A DNA stretch of 64,000 bases. Origin: G020354085 sp964629975. Lineage in GTDB: Bacteria > Pseudomonadota > Gammaproteobacteria > Acidiferrobacterales > Sulfurifustaceae. The stretch covers positions 1 to 64,000 of the forward strand of contig CAZVUN010000002.1 in assembly GCA_964629975.1 (NCBI GenBank), read 5' to 3'. A model generated the notes under the pieces. The model did not search any database and had not been told where the DNA came from. It saw only the letters and a list, made by a program, of their open reading frames with translations. Every line of letters starts with the position of its first letter. The stretch's first letter is position 1. Shown here piece by piece: positions 56,451-64,000 of the stretch. The translations under genes and the position numbers were made by a program.

Positions 56451-57230
56451 ATGGAGCAGGCAACGGGCGCAGCGGAGCGCTGGGGAGAGCGGTTGATGGC
56501 GAGGAGCAAGAAGACGAGCAGCGGCGCCGAGGCCCGGGCGGCGAAGCCGAACCGCGCGTCGGCGCGCGCCGCCAGCAGCCACACCAACAAGGCGACGATC
56601 TCGGAGCAGGACCGCCGGCGCATGATTGCCGAGGCGGCGTATTATCGTGCCCTCAAGCGCGGCTTCCAGGATGGCGATCCGGTCCAGGACTGGCTCGAAG
56701 CCGAGCGCGAAGTCGAACGCCTGCTGCCCGGACCGCAGCAGAAAAAGCGCGAGCTCGCTGCCTACAAGAAGCTGCGTGACGAGATTGGCAAGCGCCTGGG
56801 CGAGGCGCGCGAGACGTTCAATGCCGAGACCCTTCGCCAGGCGCTGCAGCACGCACGTGAACGCCTGAAGGAGGCGGGTGAGTACACGGCCGACACCGTT
56901 GACAAGGTGGCGGCCAACATCGAGAAGGACATCGTCGACGCGGCGCACCGCATGGGACCGGCCTGGGAGGCGTTCTCGGAAAAGACCGCGGGCCTGTTCG
57001 TGGTATGGCGCGACCGCTCGGCGGGCTTTCTCAGCCGGGCGGCGCAGGCGGTGGCGGACTGGCGCCGGCAGGCCGGTCGCCCGATCGGTCCACGCACCTA
57101 TCGCACGGGCGAGATCGCGGCACCCGGCGCGTTTGCGTGCAGCGCCTGCGGCCACACGCTGCAGCTCAAGACCGCTGCCCATCTGCCGCCGTGTCCGCAG
57201 TGCCTGAAGACGGAGTTCAAGCGCGTATAA
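56451..57230 (+). CDS. DUF2934 and zinc-ribbon protein of unknown function
   Basis: In the 259-residue protein, after a basic N-terminal tail, residues 50-90 match the DUF2934 helix pair (IAEAAYYRALKRGFQDGDPV then QDWLEAEREVE). A long charged helical middle (about 90-200) follows, and a C-terminal zinc ribbon closes it (FACSACGHTLQLKTAAHLPPCPQCLKTEF). DUF2934 proteins are short and often sit beside stress genes; the ribbon resembles DUF1451-type ends. The combination with a coiled middle suggests a nucleic-acid or ribosome contact, which is inference. The start could also be ATG 56496 (MARSKKTSS). Confidence 0.7.
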   Translation: MEQATGAAERWGERLMARSKKTSSGAEARAAKPNRASARAASSHTNKATISEQDRRRMIAEAAYYRALKRGFQDGDPVQDWLEAEREVERLLPGPQQKKRELAAYKKLRDEIGKRLGEARETFNAETLRQALQHARERLKEAGEYTADTVDKVAANIEKDIVDAAHRMGPAWEAFSEKTAGLFVVWRDRSAGFLSRAAQAVADWRRQAGRPIGPRTYRTGEIAAPGAFACSACGHTLQLKTAAHLPPCPQCLKTEFKRV

Positions 57231-57241
57231 CCGAAGAGGGG

Positions 57242-57808
57242 ATGACCATGAAGCTCCCGTTGCAGGTCGTCTTTCGCAATATGGAACCTTCGTCGGCGGT
57301 CGAAGCGAAGATCCGCGAGCGTGCCGAGAAGCTCGATGTCTACTGCGACGACATCATGAGCTGTCGGGTCATGGTTGAGGCCCGCCACCGGCACCATCAC
57401 CAGGGCAATCTCTACCACGTACGCGTCGATCTGAAAGTGCCTGACGCCGAGCTGGTGGCCTCGCGCGAGCCGGACGAGCACCACGCCCACGAAGACGTGT
57501 ACGTGGCGATTCGCGATGCCTTCGACGCCGTGCGCCGCCAGTTGGAGGACTACGTGCGACGCCGGCGCGGCCAGGTCAAGGAACATCCGGTCTCGCCGCA
57601 CGGGCGGGTGGCCGAACTCTATCCGGACTACGGCAAGATCCAGACGGCCGACGGCCGGCTCGTGTACTTTCACCGCAACAGCGTGCTCGAGAATGCGTTC
57701 GAGAAGCTGGTGCTCGGCACCGAAGTGCGTTTCGTCGAGGAGATGGGTGAGCTCGGACCGCAGGCAACGAGCGTTCACGTCGTCGGCAAGCACCACGTCG
57801 TTGGTTGA
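57242..57808 (+). CDS. Ribosome hibernation factor (HPF/RaiA) fused to a cold-shock-like domain
   Basis: The 188-residue protein has an N-terminal HPF/YfiA domain (about residues 3-110): [19 protein letters not shown], the [12 protein letters not shown] strand, [20 protein letters not shown] and [19 protein letters not shown]. Its C-terminal 70 residues ([29 protein letters not shown]) read as a cold-shock (S1-like OB) domain, not the dimerising domain of long HPF. Such HPF-CSD proteins occur in proteobacteria. It probably binds 30S subunits in starved or anoxic cells. ATG 57248 is an alternative start. Confidence 0.8.
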   Translation: MTMKLPLQVVFRNMEPSSAVEAKIRERAEKLDVYCDDIMSCRVMVEARHRHHHQGNLYHVRVDLKVPDAELVASREPDEHHAHEDVYVAIRDAFDAVRRQLEDYVRRRRGQVKEHPVSPHGRVAELYPDYGKIQTADGRLVYFHRNSVLENAFEKLVLGTEVRFVEEMGELGPQATSVHVVGKHHVVG

Positions 57809-58527
57809 TGGCCAGGCGCGGCGCGCCACGGCGCAGCGCTCACGCCGCCGTGCTCGTCGCGGTGGTGCTGGCGATCGGTGCTGACCGGGCGATGCCCGAG
57901 GAGTCACGCATGTCGATCACCGCGCCCCAGGCGGCGCAGGAACTCGCCCTGCCGGCGGCACGCCTGCACGGTGATGTCTCGGTCGAACAGGCGCTGCTCA
58001 CGCGCCGCGCGCTGCGCGAGTTCGGCGACGCCCCGCTGACGCTCGCCGAGCTCGGCCAGTTGCTGTGGGCGGCACAGGGCATCACGCAGGCAGGTTACCG
58101 AACGGCACCCTCCGCCGGTGCGCTCTATCCGCTGGAACTGTATGTCGCCGCCGGTCGCGTCGAGGGCCTGGCGGCGGGCGTGTACAAGTACCTGCCGGCG
58201 GGTCACCGGCTGCGGCGCATGCGCACGCACGACGTGCGCTCCGCGCTGGCGTAGGCGGCGCTCGGCCAAGACTGCGTGCGCCAGGCACCGGCGGTGCTGG
58301 TGTTTGCCGCGGTCGAACGCCGCACCACGCGCAAGTACGGCACGCGCGGCATTCGCTACGTGCACCTCGAGGCAGGGCATGCCGCGCAGAACGCCCTGCT
58401 GCAGGCCACCGCCCTCGGATTGGGTGCCGTGGTGATCGGCGCTTTCGACGACGCGGCGCTGAAGGAACGGCTCGCCTTGCCGGCCGCCGAGGACGTCGTG
58501 TACCTGCTGCCGGTCGGGCGGCGCTAG
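57808..58527 (+). pseudogene. SagB/ThcOx-type nitroreductase, interrupted by an in-frame amber codon
   Basis: One continuous frame encodes a signal-like N-terminus and a nitroreductase-like body: [48 protein letters not shown] and [14 protein letters not shown]. It then meets TAG at 58252-58254 (codon 149) and continues in the same frame with AALGQDCVRQAPAVLVFAAV, YVHLEAGHAAQNALLQATALGLGAVVIGAF to a second stop. Joined, the two parts have the full SagB-type length (about 240). A single C-to-T change of a Gln codon would explain it. ATG 57808 overlaps the HPF stop. Whether it is a dead gene, a sequencing error or read-through is open. Confidence 0.8.
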
Positions 58528-58552
58528 CCGCCGTTTCGCATCGCGCGTGCGC

Positions 58553-59398
58553 TCACGCCGCGCGGCGGCGAAAGATGCCCAGCCCGGGTGCGCCGGGCCA
58601 CGCCTCGAGTTCCGCCTCATCCGCCGGCAAGGCCTCGCGCCGTCCGATGACGAGCGCGCCGCCCGTGCGCAGCACGCGCAGCATTTGCCGCAGGGTGGCG
58701 CGCTGCACCGGCTCGGCGAAATAGGTGAATACCAGGTTGCGGCACAGGATGAGGTCAAAGGGGCCGTCCGGTACCTCGCGTCGCACGTCCTGGCGCATGA
58801 ACTCGACGCCCGCGCGGTAGCCCGCGTCCAGGCAGAGCTCGGCACCGCGCGCGAGGAACGCGCGCGCAATCCAGTCACGCGGCAGCAGCTTGAGACTGCC
58901 GGGCGGATAGCAGGCGCGCCGCGCGCGCGCCAGCACCTCGGTGTCGACATCCGTGCCGATGACCTCAAGCGCGGTAGCGGGCAGTGCCGGCTGCCTCAGG
59001 CGCCAGACGAGGGCGAGCGTATACGGCTCCTCGCCGCTCGCGCAGCCGGCGCACCAGGCGCGCACGATGCGCGTGCCGCTGGCCGCCGCGCGCTGCTCGA
59101 GCTGCGGCAGCAGCGTTGCGGTCATGAACTCCCACACCGCCACGTCGCGGTAGAAGTGCGAGAGGCTGATGGTGCAGAGCCCGTCCAGCGCGGTCCATTC
59201 CTCGGGATGCGTGTCGAGCCACTGGCGGTAGGCGTCGAGATCGGGCAGGCCGAGCGTGGCCAGTCGTCGCCCGAGCCGCTTGCATACGGTGCGGCGTACC
59301 TTGCGAAAGCCGGGCCAGCGCAGGCCGAGGCGGGGCAGCGCCGATTGCAGGAACCGCACGCATTCCTGGTCGGTCACGGAGAGCGCCCGGTCGCACAC
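58553..59398 (-). CDS. CheR-type protein-glutamate methyltransferase
   Basis: The 281-residue protein has the helical N-terminal CheR domain (LRWPGFRKVRRTVCKRL through ISLSHFYRDVAVWE) and the SAM-binding domain with RAWCAGCASGEEPYTLALV, VIGTDVDTEVLARARRACYP and DLILCRNLVFTYFAEPVQR. These are CheR motifs; the usual ILxxFFR appears as ISLSHFYRD. There is no chemotaxis gene nearby, so it may methylate a different target or work in a stress signalling role. GTG 59398 is the start; GTG 59377 is possible. Confidence 0.8.
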   Translation of the reverse strand: MCDRALSVTDQECVRFLQSALPRLGLRWPGFRKVRRTVCKRLGRRLATLGLPDLDAYRQWLDTHPEEWTALDGLCTISLSHFYRDVAVWEFMTATLLPQLEQRAAASGTRIVRAWCAGCASGEEPYTLALVWRLRQPALPATALEVIGTDVDTEVLARARRACYPPGSLKLLPRDWIARAFLARGAELCLDAGYRAGVEFMRQDVRREVPDGPFDLILCRNLVFTYFAEPVQRATLRQMLRVLRTGGALVIGRREALPADEAELEAWPGAPGLGIFRRRAA

Positions 59399-59434
59399 GG
59401 CGCCGCGCGCGCACCGCGCAGCCGCCCCATGGTG

Positions 59435-59704
59435 TCAGGGACGCCTGCAGGCGGACAGCCGTGCCCGCCAGCGTTCGAGCAGCGCGGCGCGCGCGGCCGC
59501 GTCACCGGCGCAGGCCGCGAGCTCGTCGCCGGCGAGCTCAACGTCGAAGGACTGCCAGCCCCCGTCGGTGGCGCAATCGATGCGCACCTGCCAGTGGTCG
59601 TTGCGCGGCTCGACCTCGAACAGATACGCATCGAGCAGGAGTTGGCGCAGCAGGGCGTCCACGGTGTCCCTTGCCTGGGCAAGCGTCTGGCGGGGCATGG
59701 TCAT
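59435..59704 (-). CDS. Small protein of unknown function
   Basis: The 89-residue protein has an N-terminal helix (LAQARDTVDALLRQLLLD), a beta hairpin (AYLFEVEPRNDHWQVRID) and a C-terminal helix (AARAALLERWRARL). I do not recognise it. It sits in line between CheR-type and THUMP genes on the same strand, with gaps of 36 and 9 bases, so co-transcription is likely. Confidence 0.55.
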   Translation of the reverse strand: MTMPRQTLAQARDTVDALLRQLLLDAYLFEVEPRNDHWQVRIDCATDGGWQSFDVELAGDELAACAGDAAARAALLERWRARLSACRRP

Positions 59705-59713
59705 GGCCGCGGG

Positions 59714-60253
59714 TCAGTCGGTGCGCAGGAAAGGATAGCGCGCGAGCTCCTCGCGTCGCCACAATGACATGCCCGCCCACGGCCCGACGGTCTCGAGGTC
59801 GACCACGGCGTCGGGGTCGTGGAAACCGATTTCCCCGGGCTGACCCTGGCGTTCGAGGGTAGCGAGCAGGTGGCGATCAAGCATGCGTTCCTCGGCCTGG
59901 CTCGACAGCTGTTCGCGAAAACCGCGCCGATGCATGCGCACGTAGAAGCGCTTTCCAGCGAGCGCGCTGGCGAAGGTCTCGGCCGTTTCCCGCGCCCGGG
60001 TCTCGAACTCGGCGGGCGACTGGTAGGTGAAGGAGCGCGTTACCGGCATGACGCGCGCAAGACAGTGGCGCAACGCCGGATCGCGCTCGAGCTTTTCACG
60101 CAGCGCCTCGAGGAACGCCGGCACATCGGGCACCGTCAGCGCCAGCACGTTGTAGAAACCGGTGCGCTGCACGGCGCCGAGCGGCGCGAGCGCGCGGCGC
60201 GCGCGGGAATAGCAGGCCTCGCGGATACTGATGATGACGTTCCAGTCAGGCAT
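59714..60253 (-). CDS. Stand-alone THUMP-domain protein
   Basis: The 179-residue protein has a THUMP-like fold: WNVIISIREACYSRARRALAPLG at the N-terminus, AFLEALREKLERDPALRHCLARVMPVTRSF in the centre and KRFYVRMHRRGFREQ near residue 105, followed by DPDAVVDLETVGPWAGMSLW. THUMP domains bind RNA, usually fused to tRNA-modifying enzymes; here no catalytic domain is present, similar to archaeal or Tan1-like adaptors. Its place next to the hibernation factor suggests an RNA or ribosome role, which is inference. Confidence 0.65.
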   Translation of the reverse strand: MPDWNVIISIREACYSRARRALAPLGAVQRTGFYNVLALTVPDVPAFLEALREKLERDPALRHCLARVMPVTRSFTYQSPAEFETRARETAETFASALAGKRFYVRMHRRGFREQLSSQAEERMLDRHLLATLERQGQPGEIGFHDPDAVVDLETVGPWAGMSLWRREELARYPFLRTD

Positions 60254-60382
60254 GCCGAATCACTCGGCGTTGCGCTTGCCGACGGCGCGCGCCCTGGCCG
60301 CCGCCAAAGAAGCTGTTGTCCGCTGCGGTGGCTGTCGTCCAGGCACCCTCGGTGCATGCGCGAGCGCCCGCGTGCGGCGCGC

Positions 60383-60607
60383 TTAGCGGACCTCCGCGGT
60401 GCGTACCCACACACCGCGCTCGGCGCACTTGAGCAGCTCGCTGCCGCTTCGCACGTACTGGCCGAGCCGGTAACGGACATTGTTGAAGTAGCAGACCCCT
60501 TCCTCGAGCTCCAGGTCGAGCGATGGCATCTCATCGTCCTCGCGCTCGAAAATGGGTGAGTTCTTGAGCTCGGGATCGGGTGCGCCGACCTGCGGGACGG
60601 TTTTCAT
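60383..60607 (-). CDS. Small acidic protein of unknown function under an FNR-type box
   Basis: The 74-residue protein has an N-terminal tail (GAPDPELKNSPIFEREDDEM) and a folded-looking end with LDLELEEGVCYFNNVRYRLGQ and LLKCAERGVWVRT. I do not know the family. Two Cys are present. ATG 60607 is chosen for the gggagag ribosome site upstream; the frame runs open to 60667. An FNR-type box at 60667-60680 is positioned for transcription of this gene. The 129 bases between it and the THUMP gene hold nothing clear. Confidence 0.6.
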   Translation of the reverse strand: MKTVPQVGAPDPELKNSPIFEREDDEMPSLDLELEEGVCYFNNVRYRLGQYVRSGSELLKCAERGVWVRTAEVR

Positions 60608-60666
60608 GATGTTCTCTCCCGGTTGATTGCGCAGTTCATTGGTACCGTGAACGCGCGGCCGGGGCA

Positions 60667-60680
60667 TTGACGCAGCTCAA
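60667..60680 (-). promoter_or_regulatory. FNR/ANR-type box upstream of the small acidic-protein gene
   Basis: TTGAC-GCAG-CTCAA resembles the FNR palindrome (8 of 10 consensus bases). On the minus strand, its centre (60673.5) is 32 bases from a weak -10 (TACCAA, 60644-60639), giving a start near 60632, 25 bases before the ATG at 60607. It is weaker than the groEL site but has the same geometry. Confidence 0.5.
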
Positions 60681-60989
60681 AGACCTTTGCGGCTGGCGGG
60701 CGCCAACTCGGCGCGAGGAGCCCGGTTGACCACGCACGGCGCCAGGCAGACCGGCTGTGGTGTGAGGCGCATGCCGCTTTCGGGGCGGCGTCCCGGTTTC
60801 GTAAGCGCGGGGCGCGTGAAAGTTGACCGGTGGCGTAGGCTATTTACACGATATACTGCGAACTGGCGCTTGCGGTCGGACTGCCGGATGCAGGGCCTGT
60901 TCGGTCAGCGCAAGGCGGCCTTTGGGCAATTTAATGTCAGTTTTTTTGGGACAACCTCATAACCATCTGCCTAATAAAGAAAAAGTTAT
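60681..60989 (+). other. Upstream region of cysG
   Basis: About 309 bases with no supported gene. A -10-like TATACT is at 60852-60857, but the nearest TTGACC (60823-60828) is 23 bases away, too far for a normal sigma-70 pair. The last 40 bases are AT-rich (cctaataaagaaaaagttat) before the ATG. A regulator-dependent promoter or leader RNA is possible but not shown. Confidence 0.4.
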
Positions 60990-62387
60990 ATGGATTTCCT
61001 ACCGATTTTCCTGAACTTACGCGGTCGCCGTTGCCTTGTCATTGGTGGTGGTGAGGTCGCCGCGCGCAAGGTCGCGCTGCTGCTGGAGGCCGGTGGCCGG
61101 GTGGACATCGTCGCGCCGCAACTGTGCCCGGCGCTCCGCGCGCTGGCGGATCAGGGTGCGGTGGCGCACAGCGCCGGGCACTTTCATCCCGATCAGGTAC
61201 GCGAGGCCACGCTGGTATTTGCCGCCACCGACGACGCGCAGGTCAACCGCGAAGTCTCCGAGGTCGCCAAGGCGCGCGGCATTCCGGTCAATGTGGTCGA
61301 TCAGCCCGAGCTGTGCAGCTTCATCATGCCGTCGATCATCGACCGCTCGCCGGTGGTGGCGGCGGTGTCGACCGGCGGCGCATCGCCGGTGCTCGCGCGG
61401 CTGCTGCGCGCACGCCTCGAAACGCTGATTCCGGCCGCGTACGGACGCCTGGCGCGGCTGGTGGCCGATTTTCGCGATGTCGCCAAGGCGCACTTCAAGC
61501 ACCCGGCCGCGCGACGGCGATTCTGGGAGGACGTGTTGCAGGGACCCATTGCCGAGCAGGTGCTGGCCGGCCAGGAGGACGCTGCGCGTGCCGCGCTGGC
61601 GGCCAGGATTGCCGCCGCCGATGGCGCGAGCGAGCCGCAGGGGGAGGTCTATCTGGTGGGCGGCGGTCCCGGAGATCCCGACCTGCTGACGTTTCGGGCC
61701 CTGCGCCTGATGCAGCAGGCAGATGTCGTGGTCCACGACCGGCTGGTATCGAAGGAGGTGCTCGATCTGGTGCGCCGCGACGCGGATCGCATCTATGCCG
61801 GCAAGGAACGCGACCATCACGCCATCCCGCAGGAGGACATCAATCAGCTGCTGGTGCGGCTGGCGAAGCAGGGCAAGCGCGTGCTGCGACTGAAGGGTGG
61901 TGACCCCTTCATCTTTGGCCGCGGTGGCGAGGAGATCGAAACGCTCATGAGCGAGGGCATTCGCTTCCAGGTGGTTCCCGGCGTCACCGCCGCGGCCGGC
62001 TGCGCCGCGTATGCCGGCATTCCGCTGACGCACCGCGACTATGCGCAGGCGGTCATGTTCGTCACCGGCCATCTGCAGGACGGCACGGTCGATCTCAACT
62101 GGAAGGCACTGGCCCAGCCGCGCCAGACCGTGGTGTTCTACATGGGGCTGCATGGCGTGGATATCATCTGCCGCGAGCTGGTGCGTCACGGCCTGCCGGC
62201 GACGACCCCGGCGGCCCTTGTCCAGCAGGGCACGACGCGCCGCCAGCGGGTGCTCACCGGCACGCTCGCCAACCTGCCGGCGATCGTGAAGGAGGGTCAG
62301 GTCAAGGCGCCGACACTGATCATCGTCGGCGAGGTGGTGCAGCTGCACACCAAGCTCAACTGGTTTACGCCGGTGCCGCTCAACTAG
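60990..62387 (+). CDS. cysG: Siroheme synthase (uroporphyrinogen III methyltransferase/precorrin-2 dehydrogenase/ferrochelatase)
   Basis: The 465-residue protein makes siroheme for sulfite and nitrite reductases. Its N-terminal third is the NAD-dependent dehydrogenase/ferrochelatase: [36 protein letters not shown] and [20 protein letters not shown]. The C-terminal methyltransferase has [59 protein letters not shown] and VVFYMGLHG. Full CysG length. It ends 8 bases inside the convergent narL-like gene. The neighbouring NarX/NarL-like pair suggests a link with nitrate or nitrite reduction. Confidence 0.95.
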   Translation: MDFLPIFLNLRGRRCLVIGGGEVAARKVALLLEAGGRVDIVAPQLCPALRALADQGAVAHSAGHFHPDQVREATLVFAATDDAQVNREVSEVAKARGIPVNVVDQPELCSFIMPSIIDRSPVVAAVSTGGASPVLARLLRARLETLIPAAYGRLARLVADFRDVAKAHFKHPAARRRFWEDVLQGPIAEQVLAGQEDAARAALAARIAAADGASEPQGEVYLVGGGPGDPDLLTFRALRLMQQADVVVHDRLVSKEVLDLVRRDADRIYAGKERDHHAIPQEDINQLLVRLAKQGKRVLRLKGGDPFIFGRGGEEIETLMSEGIRFQVVPGVTAAAGCAAYAGIPLTHRDYAQAVMFVTGHLQDGTVDLNWKALAQPRQTVVFYMGLHGVDIICRELVRHGLPATTPAALVQQGTTRRQRVLTGTLANLPAIVKEGQVKAPTLIIVGEVVQLHTKLNWFTPVPLN

Positions 62388-63057
62388 TGGCGGTCGGTGG
62401 CTGGCTGCGGCCGAGGCCGTGCTCCACGGCGATGACCGCCGCTTCCACGCGCGAGTGCACACCGAGCTTGCGCAGAATCGACTTGACGTGCAGCTTGACG
62501 GTGCCGTCGGTGATGTTGAGGGCGCGCGCAATCATCTTGTTGCTCTGCCCCTCGGCGACATGGCGCAGTATCTCGAGCTCGCGCGGTGTCAGGTCGGCGA
62601 GCAGCCGGGCCGCCGCCGCCGGGGGTGTCGGTGCCTCGGCGCTCTCCCCCTGCACCAGGCGCGCGAGCGAGCCCACCATCTCCTTGGCCACGACGTGATC
62701 GCCGCGCAATGTCGCCTCGAGTGCCGGGACCAGGTCCTCCGGATCCATGTCCTTGAGGAGATAGCCCTGCGCCCCGGCGCGCAACGCACCGCGCAGATCG
62801 GCGTCATCGCGACTCATGGTCAGCATCAGGATCGGCGCATCGACACCGGCGGCGCGCAGTCTGGCGACCGTCTCGATACCGGTCATTCCGGGCATCTTCA
62901 CATCGAGCAGAATGATCTCGGGGCGCAGCGCCACCGCCTGGCGCACGCCGTCTTCGCCGGAACCGACCGAGGCGACGACGTCGACACCGCGGCTGGCGAG
63001 CAGCTGCTCCAGCCCCTTGCGCACCAGCGCGTGATCATCGATCAGCAGCACCCGCAT
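62380..63057 (-). CDS. NarL/FixJ-family response regulator
   Basis: The 225-residue regulator has a receiver domain with [12 protein letters not shown], the phospho-acceptor Asp in [18 protein letters not shown] (Thr/Ser switch) and [13 protein letters not shown]-terminal GerE/LuxR helix-turn-helix follows: [33 protein letters not shown] then [20 protein letters not shown]. It resembles NarL closely in the recognition helix. It is encoded 2 bases after the sensor kinase gene, so the two form a pair. NarL-type boxes (TACYYMT) were not found by eye in this window. Confidence 0.9.
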   Translation of the reverse strand: MRVLLIDDHALVRKGLEQLLASRGVDVVASVGSGEDGVRQAVALRPEIILLDVKMPGMTGIETVARLRAAGVDAPILMLTMSRDDADLRGALRAGAQGYLLKDMDPEDLVPALEATLRGDHVVAKEMVGSLARLVQGESAEAPTPPAAAARLLADLTPRELEILRHVAEGQSNKMIARALNITDGTVKLHVKSILRKLGVHSRVEAAVIAVEHGLGRSQPPTATS

Positions 63058-63059
63058 GC

Positions 63060-64000
63060 TCAGCCGCCGTAGGCCTGGCGCGGTGCAGCGACATCCGCCG
63101 GCCAGAAGGTGATCAGCACGCGGGTACCTTCGCCCGGCTCGCTGTCGATGGTGAGCTCGCCCGGGATGCGCTCGGCGCGCTGACGCATGATGGACAGGCC
63201 GAGCTGCTCGCCGGGCCGATCGGGCTCGCTGCGCGCGATGCCGTCGCCGTCATCCTCGACCAGCAGGCTGTAGCGGCCGTCGGCGGTGGTGCTGAGCTGG
63301 ATACGCGCGTTGCGCGCGTTGGCATGCTTGCGAATGTTGGTCAGCGCCTCCTGGACGATGTGGTAGATCTGGATCTCCTGCGCGCCGCTGAGCCGCAGCT
63401 CGCCGCAGTCATTGTGGAAGAAGACCGCGATGCCGTGGTCCTGGTTGGCGCGTCGCACCATGGCCTCGAGCGCCGGCACCAGGCCGCGCTCGTCGATGCG
63501 CAGTCGGAAATTGGACAGCAACTCGCGCAGGCTGGCGTGCGCCTCTTCGACCGCCGCGCGCAGGCGGCGCGTTTGCTCCTGCGCCCGGCGCAGATCCTTC
63601 TTGTGCAGCGTCTCGCCGAGCATCTTGATCTGCAGGCGCATGCCGACCAGGGACTGAGCGAGCGAGTCGTGCAATTCGTTGCCGATGAGGTTGCGTTCTT
63701 CCATGACCGCGAGCTGCCGCGCGTCCTGGTCCAGGCGCGCCTTCTCGACGGCGAGCGCCAGGTGCCGTCCGATGCTGGTAAGCAGCTGCAGCGCGTCTTC
63801 GCCAAGAACCGAGGCGGGCCAGTCGAGAAACAGCGTGTAGCTGCCGAGGGTCCGGCCCTGGTACTGCGCGGGGACGACCACGACCTCATGGCGTTGGGTC
63901 TCGGTTTCGCCCGGCACCTGCTTGGCGCAGTCCAGCCGGTCGGTGAGGATGTGCGGGGCGCCGCTGTTGATCGTCCAGCCGCAGTGCGGACAGTCGGTGG
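63060..64000 (-). CDS. NarX-like sensor histidine kinase, N-terminus beyond the window
   Basis: Partial: 313 residues with no stop before the window edge. A Cys-containing segment (DCPHCGW, then RLDCAKQ) at the N-terminal end leads into a GAF-like region (VVVVPAQYQGRTLGSYTLFLD). The HisKA_3 box follows (EERNLIGNELHDSLAQSLVGM, phospho-His in ELHDS), then the HATPase with IVQEALTNIRKHANARNA and DDGDGI, LSIMRQRAERIPG. The order Cys-region, GAF, HisKA_3 and ATPase matches NarX/NarQ, where the Cys cluster lies in the central region. Membrane and ligand domains are outside the window. Confidence 0.85.
   Translation of the reverse strand, partial: TDCPHCGWTINSGAPHILTDRLDCAKQVPGETETQRHEVVVVPAQYQGRTLGSYTLFLDWPASVLGEDALQLLTSIGRHLALAVEKARLDQDARQLAVMEERNLIGNELHDSLAQSLVGMRLQIKMLGETLHKKDLRRAQEQTRRLRAAVEEAHASLRELLSNFRLRIDERGLVPALEAMVRRANQDHGIAVFFHNDCGELRLSGAQEIQIYHIVQEALTNIRKHANARNARIQLSTTADGRYSLLVEDDGDGIARSEPDRPGEQLGLSIMRQRAERIPGELTIDSEPGEGTRVLITFWPADVAAPRQAYGG

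Noticed and set aside
60823..60857. TTGACC and TATACT as a sigma-70 promoter for cysG
   Set aside because: The spacer is 23 bases, too long for a normal promoter.

Overview
This is a GC-rich chromosomal window with dense, mostly overlapping operons on both strands. Two gene neighbourhoods point to a gammaproteobacterium: csiV beside mfd, and the block trxB / ftsK-lolA-rarA-crcB-serS. A poly-N-acetylglucosamine (pga) operon, ispDF, a purine-salvage operon and NarX/NarL-like regulators fit a free-living, metabolically flexible organism, perhaps a sulfur- or nitrogen-cycling one. That last placement is inference.

Layout. 1-465: 3' end of an IS3-family element that has cut into a sugar-domain gene (remnant to 881). 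886-5390: a compact set of overlapping genes for polyprenyl-phosphate arabinose: UbiA-type phosphoribosyltransferase, MprF-like membrane protein, DprE1, DprE2 and a HAD-IB phosphatase. This pathway is best known from mycobacteria. 5550-12674: O-antigen/exopolysaccharide genes (GT2, epimerase, WecA-like transferase, PglF/WbpM-like dehydratase, ugd, galU). 12835-14532: DsrE-like protein, HPRT and MTA/MTI phosphorylase. 14533-21120: csiV, def, mfd, a stand-alone carD, ispD and ispF, then the decayed remains of one gene. 21383-24408 (minus): a TetR-controlled redox operon with a clear promoter and operator. 24566-28841: smr, tauE, trxB, ald and an unknown secreted protein. 29062-35327: ftsK, lolA, rarA, crcB, DUF190, serS. 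35462-40590: pgaA, pgaB and a fused pgaCD. 40889-40976: tRNA-Ser(UGA). 41270-44674: malic enzyme and phosphoglucomutase. 44834-50865: Glu/Leu-type dehydrogenase, 2-oxoacid:ferredoxin oxidoreductase (gamma-delta fusion, alpha, beta) and acyl-CoA synthetase. 51017-60607: a stress and ribosome-hibernation island (GroEL, DnaK, DnaJ, Hsp20, DUF2934/zinc-ribbon protein, long HPF, broken nitroreductase, CheR-like, THUMP and small unknown proteins). 60990-64000: siroheme synthase and a NarL/NarX two-component pair that runs off the window.

The main regulatory observation is four FNR/ANR-type boxes (TTGAN-N4-NTCAA) at 44761, 50951, 55805 and 60667. Each lies 32 bp centre-to-centre from a potential -10 hexamer, the class II activator spacing. 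They precede the oxidoreductase operon, groEL, hsp20 and a 74-residue protein gene. This suggests that one oxygen- or NO-responsive CRP/FNR regulator switches on fermentative/ferredoxin metabolism together with a dedicated chaperone and hibernation set. The DprE arabinose module and the pgaCD fusion are the other strong points of interest.
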